Below are positions 9,614-17,013 of a stretch of DNA of 37,126 bases, piece by piece. A program made the position numbers and the translations under genes. The stretch is from NCBI GenBank assembly GCA_001780165.1, contig MFFQ01000005.1, positions 11,566 through 48,691 of the forward strand. The letters run 5' to 3'. Below the pieces are notes generated by a model. It did no database searches, was not told the origin of the DNA, and saw only the letters and a list, made by a program, of their open reading frames with translations. The DNA comes from Candidatus Eisenbacteria bacterium RBG_16_71_46. Its GTDB lineage: Bacteria > Eisenbacteria > RBG-16-71-46. Position 1 is the first letter of the stretch, and each line of letters begins with the position of its first letter.

Positions 9614-10734
9614 GGGCGCTCGTGCTCGCCGGGGGCCGCGGCACCCGGCTGCGTCCGATCACCCACACCAGCGCCAAGCAGCTGGTCCCGGTGGCCAACA
9701 AGCCGGTATTGTTCTACGGGCTGGAATCGCTGCGCGCGGCCGGCATCACCGAGGTCGGTATCGTGGTCAGCGATCCGCGCGAGATGCTGCAGCCGGATCA
9801 CCGCAGCGGCGAGCTGGTGACGGTCCTGGTCAACAGCCAGGCCGAGATCCGCGCGGCGGTCGGAGACGGCTCGGCGTTCGGGCTCCGCGTCACCTACATC
9901 GAGCAGGAGGCGCCGCTCGGGCTGGCCCACGCGGTCAAGATCGCGCGCCCCTACCTCGAGGACGAGCCGTTCGTCATGTACCTCGGCGACAACCTCATCC
10001 GGGACGGCATCACGCCCTTCGTGCGCGAGTTCGAGCGGGAGAAGCCCAACGCGCAGATCCTGCTCGCCCACGTGGCGACCCCCGGGGACTTCGGCGTCGC
10101 CGAGCTCGAGGGGGACCGCGTGGTGCGGCTGGAGGAGAAGCCGAAGCATCCGAAGAGCGATCTGGCGCTGGTCGGCGTCTACCTGTTCGACCGCACGGTG
10201 TTCGAGGCGGTGGCGGCGATCCGGCCCAGCCGGCGCGGCGAGCTCGAGATCACCGACGCCATCCAGCACCTGATCACCGGCGGTAAGCGGGTGCGCTCGC
10301 ATGTCATCGAGGGCTGGTGGAAGGACACCGGCCGGGTCGAGGACCTGCTCGAGGCCAATCGCATCATCCTCGCCGATCTCGCGACGCGGATCGAGGGGAG
10401 CGTGGATGGCGAGACGGTGATGGAGGGATCGGTGAGCATCGGCCCGGGCACCACGATCACCCGCTCGCGTTTGCGCGGGCCGCTCATCATCGGCGCGGGC
10501 GCGCGCATCACGGACTCCTACGTCGGCCCGTTCAGCGCGATCGCCGACGGGGTGACGCTCACGCACTGCGAGATCGAGCACTCGATCGTGCTCGCGCGGA
10601 GCCGGATCGAGAACGTGCCCCACCGCATCGAGTCGAGCCTGATCGGACGCGACGTGGTCGTGGCGTCGCGCGACGAGCGCCCGCGCGCGCACCGGCTGAT
10701 GCTGGGCGATTCGAGCCGGGTGGAGCTGTCGTGA
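9610..10734 (+). CDS. Glucose-1-phosphate thymidylyltransferase, long form (sugar nucleotidyltransferase)
   Basis: The protein has 374 residues. The N-terminal nucleotidyltransferase domain shows the signature LAGGRGTRLRPITHTSAKQLVPVANKP, followed by YIEQEAPLGLAHAVKIA, VMYLGDNLI and GWWKDTGRVEDLLEANR. The C-terminal third is a left-handed beta-helix repeat region with hexapeptide-like periodicity (VSIGPGTTITRSRLRGPLIIGAGARI). This is the RmlA-long subfamily, which makes dTDP-glucose from glucose-1-phosphate and dTTP for deoxysugars such as L-rhamnose. No rmlB or rmlC is present here, and the next gene is a truncated rmlD. The ATG overlaps the stop of the repeat ORF; its own TGA is overlapped by the GTG of the rmlD remnant. 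Confidence 0.93.
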   Translation: MRALVLAGGRGTRLRPITHTSAKQLVPVANKPVLFYGLESLRAAGITEVGIVVSDPREMLQPDHRSGELVTVLVNSQAEIRAAVGDGSAFGLRVTYIEQEAPLGLAHAVKIARPYLEDEPFVMYLGDNLIRDGITPFVREFEREKPNAQILLAHVATPGDFGVAELEGDRVVRLEEKPKHPKSDLALVGVYLFDRTVFEAVAAIRPSRRGELEITDAIQHLITGGKRVRSHVIEGWWKDTGRVEDLLEANRIILADLATRIEGSVDGETVMEGSVSIGPGTTITRSRLRGPLIIGAGARITDSYVGPFSAIADGVTLTHCEIEHSIVLARSRIENVPHRIESSLIGRDVVVASRDERPRAHRLMLGDSSRVELS

Positions 10735-10952
10735 GGCGCGGCGCGGCGGGGCCGCGGCCCAGGACCCTGGTCACGGGCGCCGGCGGGATGCTGGCGCGGG
10801 CGGTGGTCCCGGCGCTCGAGCGCGCCGGACACGAGGTGCGGCCGTTGCGCCGGGGCGAGGCGGACGTGACCGATGCGGAGGCACTGCGGCGCGCGGCGGA
10901 CGATCGCCATCTGCGGCAGGTGGCGCCGGCGCCGGGAGCGGTTGCGCGATGA
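10731..10952 (+). pseudogene. rmlD: Truncated dTDP-4-dehydrorhamnose reductase (rmlD remnant)
   Basis: A GTG overlapping the previous stop opens a 73-codon frame. Its first 56 or so residues read as the N-terminus of RmlD: RTLVTGAGGMLARAVVPALERAGHEV carries the Rossmann GxxGxxG nucleotide-binding motif, and EADVTDAEALRRA matches the family's DVTD segment. The YxxxK catalytic region and the whole substrate domain (over 200 residues) are missing. The frame runs through an unrelated tail (DDRHLRQVAPAPGAVAR) to a TGA that overlaps the gmhA ATG. An internal deletion that joined rmlD to sequence upstream of gmhA explains this; an assembly collapse is the alternative. The product cannot be a functional reductase. 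Confidence 0.75.
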
Positions 10953-11620
10953 AGCAAGCACGTCTCAAGCGTGGGGCCACCCGCCGCGTTGGCGCGCTCG
11001 ATCGGCGGGCGCGCAGGGCCCTCGCCGACGCCGGCCGCGTGATGGGACGGCTCGAGCGCGCCGCGGCGCCGGCGGTGGCCGCCGCCGCCGAGGCGCTGAT
11101 CGGAAGCCTCGAGGCGGGCGGTACGATCTTCTTCTGTGGCAACGGCGGCAGCGCGGCGGATGCCCAGCATCTCGCCGCCGAGCTGTCGGGTCGGTTCTTC
11201 ATGGACCGCCGCGCGCTCGCCGCGATCGCGCTCACCACCAATACATCCGCCCTGACCGCGATCGGTAACGACTACGGCTTCGAGCAGTCCTTCGCGCGCC
11301 AGCTCGAGGGCCTCGGCCGCGCGGGCGACGTGCTGGTGGCGATCACGACCAGCGGCGGCTCGCGCAACGTCCTCGCGGCGGGGCGCGCCGCGCGGGCGCT
11401 GGGCATGACGGTCGTGGGCATGACCGGCCCGCGGGGCCGCCGCTTCGCCGCGCTCTGCGACCACGCGCTCGTGACCCCGAGCGACGCGACGCCGCGCATC
11501 CAGGAAGGCCACATCGCCATGGGCCACGTGCTGTGCGAGCTGGTCGAACGGGCGCTGTTCGCGTCCGGCGCCGGGCGGGCGCGGCGCGCTCCGGTGTCGC
11601 GGGCCCGGGCGCGCCGGTAG
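10949..11620 (+). CDS. gmhA: Phosphoheptose isomerase (SIS domain)
   Basis: This 223-residue SIS-domain protein converts sedoheptulose-7-phosphate to D-glycero-D-manno-heptose-7-phosphate, the first step of ADP-heptose synthesis for lipopolysaccharide core or other glycans. The family signature FFCGNGGSAADAQHLAAELSGRF is followed by TTSGGSRNVLAAGRAARALGM and the C-terminal QEGHIAMGHVLCELVE segment with the metal-binding His region. The start at 10949 gives an N-terminal helix of normal length before CGNGGS; an in-frame ATG at 11042 would cut most of it. The ATG overlaps the stop of the rmlD remnant. No other heptose gene (hldE, gmhB) is in view. Confidence 0.93.
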   Translation: MKQARLKRGATRRVGALDRRARRALADAGRVMGRLERAAAPAVAAAAEALIGSLEAGGTIFFCGNGGSAADAQHLAAELSGRFFMDRRALAAIALTTNTSALTAIGNDYGFEQSFARQLEGLGRAGDVLVAITTSGGSRNVLAAGRAARALGMTVVGMTGPRGRRFAALCDHALVTPSDATPRIQEGHIAMGHVLCELVERALFASGAGRARRAPVSRARARR

Positions 11621-11626
11621 GACGTC

Positions 11627-12514
11627 ATGATCCTGGCGCTCCTCGAGTCCCTGCGTCCCAAGCAGTGGACCAAGAACCTCCTGCTGTTCGCGGGGGTGCT
11701 GTTCTCGCGCCAGCTCGGAGAGATCGATCCGGCGATGCGCGCGGCCGCCGGGTTCGTCGCCTTCTCGCTGCTGTCGGGAACCGTCTACCTCGTCAACGAT
11801 CTGCTCGACCTCGAGGCCGACCGCAGGCACCCGCGCAAGAGCAAGCGCCCGGTCGCCTCCGGGCGCCTGCCCGCGGCGGCGGCGTGGGCGGCCGTGCCGC
11901 TGCTGCTGATCCTGGTGGCGCTCCTCGCGGCGTGGCTGGGACGGGGCTTCGCCGTGGTCGCGGCACTCTACCTCGCACTCAACATGATCTACAGCATCTG
12001 GCTCAAGCACCAGGTGCTGATCGACGTGTTCATGATCGCCCTCGGCTTCGTGCTGCGCGCGATCGCCGGGGTGGAGGTGCTGCTGCCGATCTCGCCCGAC
12101 ACCTCGCTCTCGCCGTGGCTGCTGGTGTGCACCTTCTTCGCCGCGCTCTTCCTGGGGCTGGGCAAGCGCCGCCGGGAGCTGACCAACGCCGGCGCCGCCG
12201 CGTCCGGGCGCCGCGCGGTGCTCGACCACTACACTCCGGAGCTGCTCGACGGGCTGCTGATGGTGTCCGCCGCCTCGGCGCTCATGGGCTACGCGCTCTA
12301 CACCATCTGGCCCGCGACCGTCGCCAAGTTCGGCACCGAGGCGTTGCTCTACACCGTGCCGCTGGTGGCCTACGGCATCTTTCGCTATCTCTACTTGGTG
12401 CGTGCCTCGGAGAGCGCCGAGGATCCCTCGAACGTGCTGCTCACCGACCGCGCACTGGGTCTCACCGTGCTGTTCTACCTGGTCGCGGTGCTGATCATCC
12501 TCTACGGGCGCTGA
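11627..12514 (+). CDS. UbiA-family prenyltransferase (decaprenyl-phosphate phosphoribosyltransferase-like)
   Basis: This 295-residue integral membrane protein has about eight or nine hydrophobic segments. The first Asp-rich motif is N57-D58-x-x-D61-x-x-x-D65 in NDLLDLEADRRHPRKSKRP, and the second region is DVFMIALGFVLRAIAG. The N-terminus SLRPKQWTKNLLLFAG is typical of the subfamily related to mycobacterial Rv3806c, which transfers phosphoribose from PRPP to decaprenyl phosphate in making the arabinosyl donor. In Gram-negatives the product is usually unproven, so the exact acceptor is inference. The start lies 6 bases after gmhA, and the stop overlaps the ispE ATG (TGATG), indicating one transcript. 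Confidence 0.88.
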   Translation: MILALLESLRPKQWTKNLLLFAGVLFSRQLGEIDPAMRAAAGFVAFSLLSGTVYLVNDLLDLEADRRHPRKSKRPVASGRLPAAAAWAAVPLLLILVALLAAWLGRGFAVVAALYLALNMIYSIWLKHQVLIDVFMIALGFVLRAIAGVEVLLPISPDTSLSPWLLVCTFFAALFLGLGKRRRELTNAGAAASGRRAVLDHYTPELLDGLLMVSAASALMGYALYTIWPATVAKFGTEALLYTVPLVAYGIFRYLYLVRASESAEDPSNVLLTDRALGLTVLFYLVAVLIILYGR

Positions 12515-13464
12515 TGCCCGCACGGATCGCCGCGGCGCGCCGGGTGCGGGTGGAGGCGCGCGCCAAGCTCAATCTCGGCCTGGCCGTCGGACCGCGCCGT
12601 CCGGACGGCTTCCACGAACTGGCGACGGTGTTCCAGTCGATCTCGCTCGCCGACACGCTGGAGATCGAGCCGCGCCGCTCCGGTTTCTCGCTCGAGGTAC
12701 GGCACGAGGATGTCTCGCTGCGCGGCGGGGGGAAGCGGGCGACCCTCCGCTTCGTCCCGGCCGGCGACGAGAATCTGGTGCTGCGCGCCGCGCGGCGGCT
12801 CGCGGCACGCGCGGGCCGGATCGGCGGCGCGCGCTTCCGACTCGTCAAACGCATTCCCGCCCGCGCGGGGCTCGGCGGCGGCAGCGCCGACGCGGCGGCG
12901 GCGCTGGTCGGGCTGTCCGCGCTCTACGGCCTGCGCCTGCGCCCGGAGGCACGGCTCGCGCTGGCCCTCGAGCTCGGGGCGGACGTCCCCTTCGCCCTCC
13001 GAGGCGGCACGGCGCTCGGGCTCGGCCGCGGCGAGCGGCTGCGGCGAACCGGCCTCGAACGCCCATTCAGGGCGCTGATCGCGGTGCCGGCATGGCGAAT
13101 TTCCACGCCCTGGGCGTTTGGTCGGATCGACCGGAGAAAATATGGCTTGACAGCGTGGAAAGCGAAACGCAGATTTGCTCAAGTTCTTGGGCGTCAGCGG
13201 ATAACCGCCGAGAGAGCGCTCCGCCTGGGAAATGACTTCGAGGACGTGCTGGAGTCCAGACGCTCCGATTATCTGTCGTTGCGTCATCGTCTCGAGAGTG
13301 CGGGCGTCTGCGGCATCCGCATGACCGGCAGCGGGTCGGCGGTGTTCGGAATCGTGTCGCCCGGAAGCTCGGCGTACAAGGTTGCAGGCCGCTTCGCCGG
13401 AAAAGAGCCGCTCTTTCTGGTTCGATCCTCCCGAGCCGGACTGCGACTCCACATGCTGCGGTGA
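12514..13464 (+). CDS. ispE: 4-diphosphocytidyl-2-C-methyl-D-erythritol kinase
   Basis: The protein has 316 residues and catalyses the ATP-dependent phosphorylation step of the MEP isoprenoid pathway. N-terminal AKLNLGL and RRPDGFHEL, the GHMP phosphate-binding motif [17 protein letters not shown] (general base Asp126) and the C-terminal [11 protein letters not shown] motif are all present, so the enzyme should be active. It is slightly longer than many IspE proteins because of a basic segment around residues 195-240 ([18 protein letters not shown]). From about nucleotide 13085 base composition changes sharply: one 60-base line at 13141 has about 53% GC, against about 80% in the first half. 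The gene overlaps the stop of the prenyltransferase by one base. Confidence 0.95.
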   Translation: MPARIAAARRVRVEARAKLNLGLAVGPRRPDGFHELATVFQSISLADTLEIEPRRSGFSLEVRHEDVSLRGGGKRATLRFVPAGDENLVLRAARRLAARAGRIGGARFRLVKRIPARAGLGGGSADAAAALVGLSALYGLRLRPEARLALALELGADVPFALRGGTALGLGRGERLRRTGLERPFRALIAVPAWRISTPWAFGRIDRRKYGLTAWKAKRRFAQVLGRQRITAERALRLGNDFEDVLESRRSDYLSLRHRLESAGVCGIRMTGSGSAVFGIVSPGSSAYKVAGRFAGKEPLFLVRSSRAGLRLHMLR

Positions 13465-13576
13465 CTTGAGCCGGAGACAGGGACGTGGCGCTGCTCAGGA
13501 ACACATGATGTCCCCCAACCCCGGGGGGAAATCGACCGAGCCAGATTGTCCTCAAGGACGGCTCCGAGGTGACGGC

Positions 13577-13888
13577 ATGATTGAGATCACCGAGGTACGA
13601 ATCTCGCTCCGCAATGACGAGAAGCTGAAGGCGTTCGTCAGCATCACGCTCAACGACTCCTTCGTCATCCGGGGGCTGAAGATCATCCACGGGAACTCCG
13701 GGCTGTTCGTCGCCATGCCGAGCCGCAAGCGGCCGGACGGCCAGCATCAGGACCTCGCCCACCCGATCAACGACGCCACCCGCAAGTACTTGACCGAGAA
13801 GGTGATGGCCGACTACGAGAGGGAACTCGCAGGCGTCGCGGGGCAGGCCGAATCGGGCACCGGGGCCATGCCGCACCGCGGCGGCTGA
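13577..13888 (+). CDS. spoVG: SpoVG family RNA/DNA-binding regulator
   Basis: The 103-residue protein begins [36 protein letters not shown] and continues [29 protein letters not shown]. This is the full SpoVG fold, including the conserved PSRK region of the nucleic-acid-binding surface. The length and C-terminal helix are typical. In Bacillus SpoVG affects sporulation and septation; in Staphylococcus, Borrelia and Listeria it binds DNA or RNA and regulates other genes. It is also found in non-sporulating Gram-negatives. ATG at 13577 is supported by GAGGTG at 13566-13571. It follows ispE, as in Bacillus, after 112 bases. Confidence 0.95.
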   Translation: MIEITEVRISLRNDEKLKAFVSITLNDSFVIRGLKIIHGNSGLFVAMPSRKRPDGQHQDLAHPINDATRKYLTEKVMADYERELAGVAGQAESGTGAMPHRGG

Positions 13889-13915
13889 CGGGTCGCGCGC
13901 CCGCCCACTGCTCCC

Positions 13916-13955
13916 CGCCGGGCGCCGGCGCCCCCGTGCGCGCCCGCCGGCGTTT
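13916..13955 (+). terminator. Probable terminator of spoVG
   Basis: CGCCGGGCG at 13916-13924 can pair, with a small bulge, with CGCCCGCCGGCG at 13941-13952, and the stem is followed directly by TTT. It lies 28 bases after the spoVG stop. The T-run is short, so termination efficiency is uncertain. Confidence 0.4.
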
Positions 13956-13983
13956 GACTTCGGCGCCCGCCGCCGCTTAGTCT
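13954..13983 (+). promoter_or_regulatory. Candidate promoter for tRNA-Gln
   Basis: TTGACT at 13954-13959 matches the -35 consensus in five of six positions. TAGTCT at 13978-13983 is a moderate -10 after an 18-base spacer. Transcription would begin near 13990, about 100 bases before the tRNA, so a short 5' leader would have to be processed. It is the only good -35 in the spoVG-prs gap. Confidence 0.4.
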
Positions 13984-14089
13984 CCTGCGGCTTTTCTGCA
14001 GTTCGTCGTTTCCCATGGGCCAGTAGCCATCACCCCGCTCGCGCCGCGCACCGGTGCTGCGGACCGTGACGGAAATCCCGTTCTGTTGG

Positions 14090-14164
14090 TGGGGCGTGGC
14101 CAAGCGGTAAGGCACGAGACTTTGGATCTCGCACTCGGAGGTTCGAATCCTCCCGCCCCAGCCA
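14090..14164 (+). tRNA. tRNA-Gln (anticodon TTG)
   Basis: This 75-base gene has a complete cloverleaf. The acceptor stem is TGGGGCG paired with CGCCCCA, and the anticodon stem ACGAGA/TCTCGC encloses loop CTTTGGA, giving anticodon TTG. The T arm is GAGG-TTCGAAT-CCTC. The discriminator is G and the CCA end is encoded at 14162-14164. The U1-A72 acceptor pair is the usual identity feature of bacterial tRNA-Gln. It lies between spoVG and prs, where Bacillus has glmU. Confidence 0.97.
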
Positions 14165-14166
14165 TT

Positions 14167-14196
14167 GTGGGGCCCGGAGGTGGACTCCGGGTCCAC
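14167..14196 (+). terminator. Hairpin downstream of tRNA-Gln
   Basis: GGGCCCGGAG at 14170-14179 pairs with CTCCGGGTCC at 14185-14194 around a 5-base loop, with outward extension through GTG/CAC. It begins three bases after the tRNA CCA. No T-run follows. It may terminate or define the 3' end of the tRNA precursor. The remaining gap to prs (14197-14301) shows only the GGAGGA ribosome-binding site at its end. Confidence 0.5.
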
Positions 14197-14301
14197 GAGG
14201 TTGCCGCGACCTAGCGGCGGCGCGCGGGGGCTGTCGTGCTCCCGCTGATGCCCCTGCGACCGCGGTCACGCCAGGATCGTGTTCGAATCGGAGGAGCGCG
14301 C

Positions 14302-15234
14302 GTGGACCCCTGTCGGATCTTCGCCGGCAACGCCAGCCGGCGGCTGGCGCAGTCCATCTGCGACAAGCTGAAGACGCCGCTCGGCGACGTCGAGGTTTCC
14401 CGCTTCCAGGACGGCGAAGTCTCGGTCAAGTTCAACGAGAACATTCGCGGCGGTGACGTCTTCGTGATCCAGGCCACCGGCGCGCCGGCGGACAACCTGA
14501 TGGAGCTGCTGGTGATGCTGGATGCCGCGAAGCGCGCCTCCGCCCGCCGCGTCACCGCGGTGGTGCCCTACTTCGGCTACGCGCGCCAGGATCGCAAGGA
14601 CCAGCCGCGGGCGCCGATCTCCGCCAAGCTGGTGGCGAATCTCATCACCATCGCGGGCGCCGATCGCGCGCTCACGATGGATCTCCACAGCGCCCAGATC
14701 CAGGGCTTCTTCGACATTCCGTTCGATCACCTCTATGCCGCCCCGGTGCTGGTGGATCACTTCGCCCAGAAGAACATTCCCGACCTGATGGTCGTGGCGC
14801 CCGACATCGGCAGCGTGAAGATGGCGCGGGCCTACGCCAAGCGGCTGGGCGCCGAGCTGGGGTTGGTGGACAAGCGCCGCCCGCACCCCGATGCGGTGGA
14901 GGTGATGAACATCATCGGCGACGTCGAGGGCAAGAACGTGGTGCTGTTCGACGACGTGGTGACCACCGCGCGCACGCTGAACCAGGCCGCGAACGCGATC
15001 CGCGAGCAGGGGGCGCGCGACATCTACGCCGGCGTCACGCACGGGGTGTTCAGCCCGCACTCGGAAGAACAGATCGCTCGCTCGCAGATCCGCGAGCTGG
15101 TGGTGACGGACACCATCGACCATTCCGCGATGAAGCTCCCGCCCTGCGTCACCGAGCTGTCGGTGGCGGGTCTGCTGGGCGAGGCGGTGCAACGCATTCA
15201 CGAGGAGCGCTCGCTGAGCTCGCTCTTCATCTAG
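14302..15234 (+). CDS. prs: Ribose-phosphate pyrophosphokinase (PRPP synthase)
   Basis: The protein has 310 residues and makes PRPP from ribose-5-phosphate and ATP for nucleotide, His and Trp synthesis. Family motifs are clear: IFAGNASRRLAQ, SRFQDGEVSV, YFGYARQDRKDQPRAPISAKLVANL, MDLHSAQIQGFFDIPFDHL and VDKRRPHPDAVEVMNIIGDVEGKNVV. The ribose-5-phosphate loop reads DDVVTTART (217-225) where most homologues have DDxIDT[AG]GT. The loop's third Asp is therefore Thr221 and a Gly is Arg224. The GTG start at 14302 is preferred over an upstream ATG (14236) because GGAGGA lies just before it and the protein then has family length. It is the first gene of a long operon with rplY and pth. Confidence 0.95.
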   Translation: MDPCRIFAGNASRRLAQSICDKLKTPLGDVEVSRFQDGEVSVKFNENIRGGDVFVIQATGAPADNLMELLVMLDAAKRASARRVTAVVPYFGYARQDRKDQPRAPISAKLVANLITIAGADRALTMDLHSAQIQGFFDIPFDHLYAAPVLVDHFAQKNIPDLMVVAPDIGSVKMARAYAKRLGAELGLVDKRRPHPDAVEVMNIIGDVEGKNVVLFDDVVTTARTLNQAANAIREQGARDIYAGVTHGVFSPHSEEQIARSQIRELVVTDTIDHSAMKLPPCVTELSVAGLLGEAVQRIHEERSLSSLFI

Positions 15235-15310
15235 AGGCAGATCGTAGGGACGGGTGCCCCGACGGGCGCCGATTCGAGGGGCAGCGCCCCGCAGCGAAGG
15301 AGGAACAGGC

Positions 15311-16039
15311 ATGTCTGCAGTCATCGCGTTGACGGGCACGCGGCGGGAGGTCCTGGGCAAGGGCGGCGCCCGCAAGGCGCGCGCCGCGGGGCAGATTCCG
15401 GGCGTGTTGTACGGGCACGGCGAGACGCCGGTTCCGGTCGCGATCGGCGCCCGCGATTTCGAGATGGCGCTCCGCCATCACCGGGGCGGCAACGCCATTG
15501 TCGGGTTGGCGCTCGCGGGCAGCGAGTTCACGGCGCTGATTCGCGACGTGCAGTACGACCCCGTCTCCCAGAGCATCATCCACGTCGACTTCCAGCACAT
15601 CTCGCTGACCGAGACCATCGAAGTCGAAGTCGCGGTCCACCTGGTCGGCACTCCGGTCGGGGTGAAGGACCGCGGCGGGATCCTCGAGCACATCGTGCGC
15701 GAGGTCGAAGTGCGCTGCCTGCCGACCGCGATCCCCCCGTCGCTCGACGTGGACGTCAGCGCGCTCGACATCGGCGATTCGGTCCACGTGCGGGACCTGC
15801 AGGCTTCGAACGTCACGGTCCTGTCGGACCCGGACGAGACGATCGCGACGGTGGTGCCGCCGACGGTGATGGAGGAGAAGCCGGCGGAGGAGGCGGTTGC
15901 GGAGGCGGCCGCGGCCGCGGCCGCGGCGGGTCCGGCGGCGGCGGAACCCGAAGTCATCGCCAAGGGCAAGAAGGAAGAAGAGGAAGGCGAGGTCGAGGAC
16001 AAGAGGAAGGAGAAGAAGGAGAAGAAGGAGAAGAAGTAA
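15311..16039 (+). CDS. rplY: Large ribosomal subunit protein bL25 (TL5/CTC type)
   Basis: This 242-residue, two-domain bL25 binds 5S rRNA. Residues about 1-95 are the L25 domain (LTGTRREVLGKGGARKARAAGQIPGVLYG). Residues about 100-190 are the TL5 C-terminal domain (VEVAVHLVGTPVGVKDRGGILEH). The last 50 residues are a low-complexity tail: an Ala/Glu run encoded by repeated GCGGCC, then a Lys/Glu-rich stretch ending KEKKEKKEKK. ATG at 15311 has AAGGAGGA upstream. In Bacillus the orthologue is the stress protein Ctc, also placed between prs and pth. Confidence 0.95.
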   Translation: MSAVIALTGTRREVLGKGGARKARAAGQIPGVLYGHGETPVPVAIGARDFEMALRHHRGGNAIVGLALAGSEFTALIRDVQYDPVSQSIIHVDFQHISLTETIEVEVAVHLVGTPVGVKDRGGILEHIVREVEVRCLPTAIPPSLDVDVSALDIGDSVHVRDLQASNVTVLSDPDETIATVVPPTVMEEKPAEEAVAEAAAAAAAAGPAAAEPEVIAKGKKEEEEGEVEDKRKEKKEKKEKK

Positions 16040-16042
16040 GCC

Positions 16043-16630
16043 GTGTTGCTGGTCTTCGCTCTCGGCAACCCGGGCGCGCGTTACCGCGGAACGCGGCACA
16101 ACGTCGGTTTCCGCGTGCTGGAGCTGCTGGTGGAGCGATGGCGGGCGGCGATCCTCGAGGCGGCGCCGGAGTTCCGCGCGTGGTACGCGGAGGTGGCGGG
16201 GCGCGAGGTCGCGCTGGTGCAGCCGCTCACCTTCATGAATGCCAGCGGTATGGCGCTGGGGGCGTGGCGTGAACGGCGCAGCTTCGAGCCCGGCGGGCTG
16301 CTCGTCGTGCTGGACGACGTCTACCTTCCGGTCGGCCGTCTGCGGGTGCGGGCGCGGGGGTCGAGCGGGGGCCACCTGGGGCTCGAGAGCATCGAGTCCG
16401 CGCTCGACAGTCGCGAGTTCGGGCGGCTGAGGATCGGGGTGGGCGCCGCGGAGAGCAGCGCGGCGCTGCGCGACCACGTGCTGGAGGAGTTCACCACGGA
16501 GGAGCGGGCGGCGGCCGAAGGGGCCGTCGGGCTCGCGGCGGATGCGGCGGAGTGCTGGGTGACCGAGGGCCTGACGGCCACCATGAATCGATTCAATCGC
16601 AAGGTCGGCAAGGAGGTTTCCGAATCGTGA
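16043..16630 (+). CDS. pth: Peptidyl-tRNA hydrolase
   Basis: Pth releases tRNA from prematurely dissociated peptidyl-tRNA. The 195-residue protein has FALGNPGARYRGTRHNVGF with the catalytic His of the RHN motif, PLTFMNASG, and the DDVYLPVGRLRVRARGSSGGHLGLESI segment with the conserved Asp. The GTG start is three bases after the rplY stop. Its TGA is overlapped by the rpsF GTG (GTGA). Confidence 0.96.
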   Translation: MLLVFALGNPGARYRGTRHNVGFRVLELLVERWRAAILEAAPEFRAWYAEVAGREVALVQPLTFMNASGMALGAWRERRSFEPGGLLVVLDDVYLPVGRLRVRARGSSGGHLGLESIESALDSREFGRLRIGVGAAESSAALRDHVLEEFTTEERAAAEGAVGLAADAAECWVTEGLTATMNRFNRKVGKEVSES

Positions 16631-16974
16631 ACACGTACGAGACGACGTTCATCCTCGAGCCCGGACTCGATGAGAACCGGGTGAACGAGGAGGTCGAGCG
16701 GGTGTCGCAATGGGTGCGCGAGGCCGGCGGCGAAGTGCTCGACGTCCAGCGCTGGGGCAAGCGGCGCCTGGCCTACGAGATCAACAGGAAGCGCGACGGG
16801 GTCTACACCTTGATGACCTATCAGGGCCCGAGCGCGCTGGTCAAGGAGATCGAGCGCCGGTTGCGGCTCAACGAATCGGTGATGCGCGTGCTCACGGTGC
16901 TCCACGTCCCGCCCGACCCGGTACCCGAAGCCGCCGAGACGGCGACGATCTCCGAGGACGCGTCGGACGACTAG
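16627..16974 (+). CDS. rpsF: Small ribosomal subunit protein bS6
   Basis: The protein has 115 residues with the bS6 pattern: NTYETTFILEPGLDENRV at the start, WGKRRLAYEINRKRDGVYTLMTYQG in the middle, and RRLRLNESVMRVLTVL, with an acidic tail. It binds next to bS18 in the 30S platform. The GTG start overlaps the pth stop and is preferred over an in-frame upstream ATG at 16552, which would lie inside pth and add non-family residues. Confidence 0.96.
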   Translation: MNTYETTFILEPGLDENRVNEEVERVSQWVREAGGEVLDVQRWGKRRLAYEINRKRDGVYTLMTYQGPSALVKEIERRLRLNESVMRVLTVLHVPPDPVPEAAETATISEDASDD

Positions 16975-17013
16975 TGTTCCGGCGCGCAACACTAGCCCCT
17001 GCGAGGAGGCGGT

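Noticed and set aside
13977-14165. Minus-strand ORF (MAGAGGFEPPSARSKVSC...) overlapping the tRNA
   Set aside because: It is the antisense of tRNA-Gln; this GGFEPP...ARSKVSCL-type peptide is a familiar spurious ORF over tRNA genes.
15895-16037. GCGGCC and GAAGGAGAAG repeats in rplY as a microsatellite or mobile repeat
   Set aside because: They encode the normal low-complexity Ala/Glu then Lys/Glu tail seen in many bL25 proteins.
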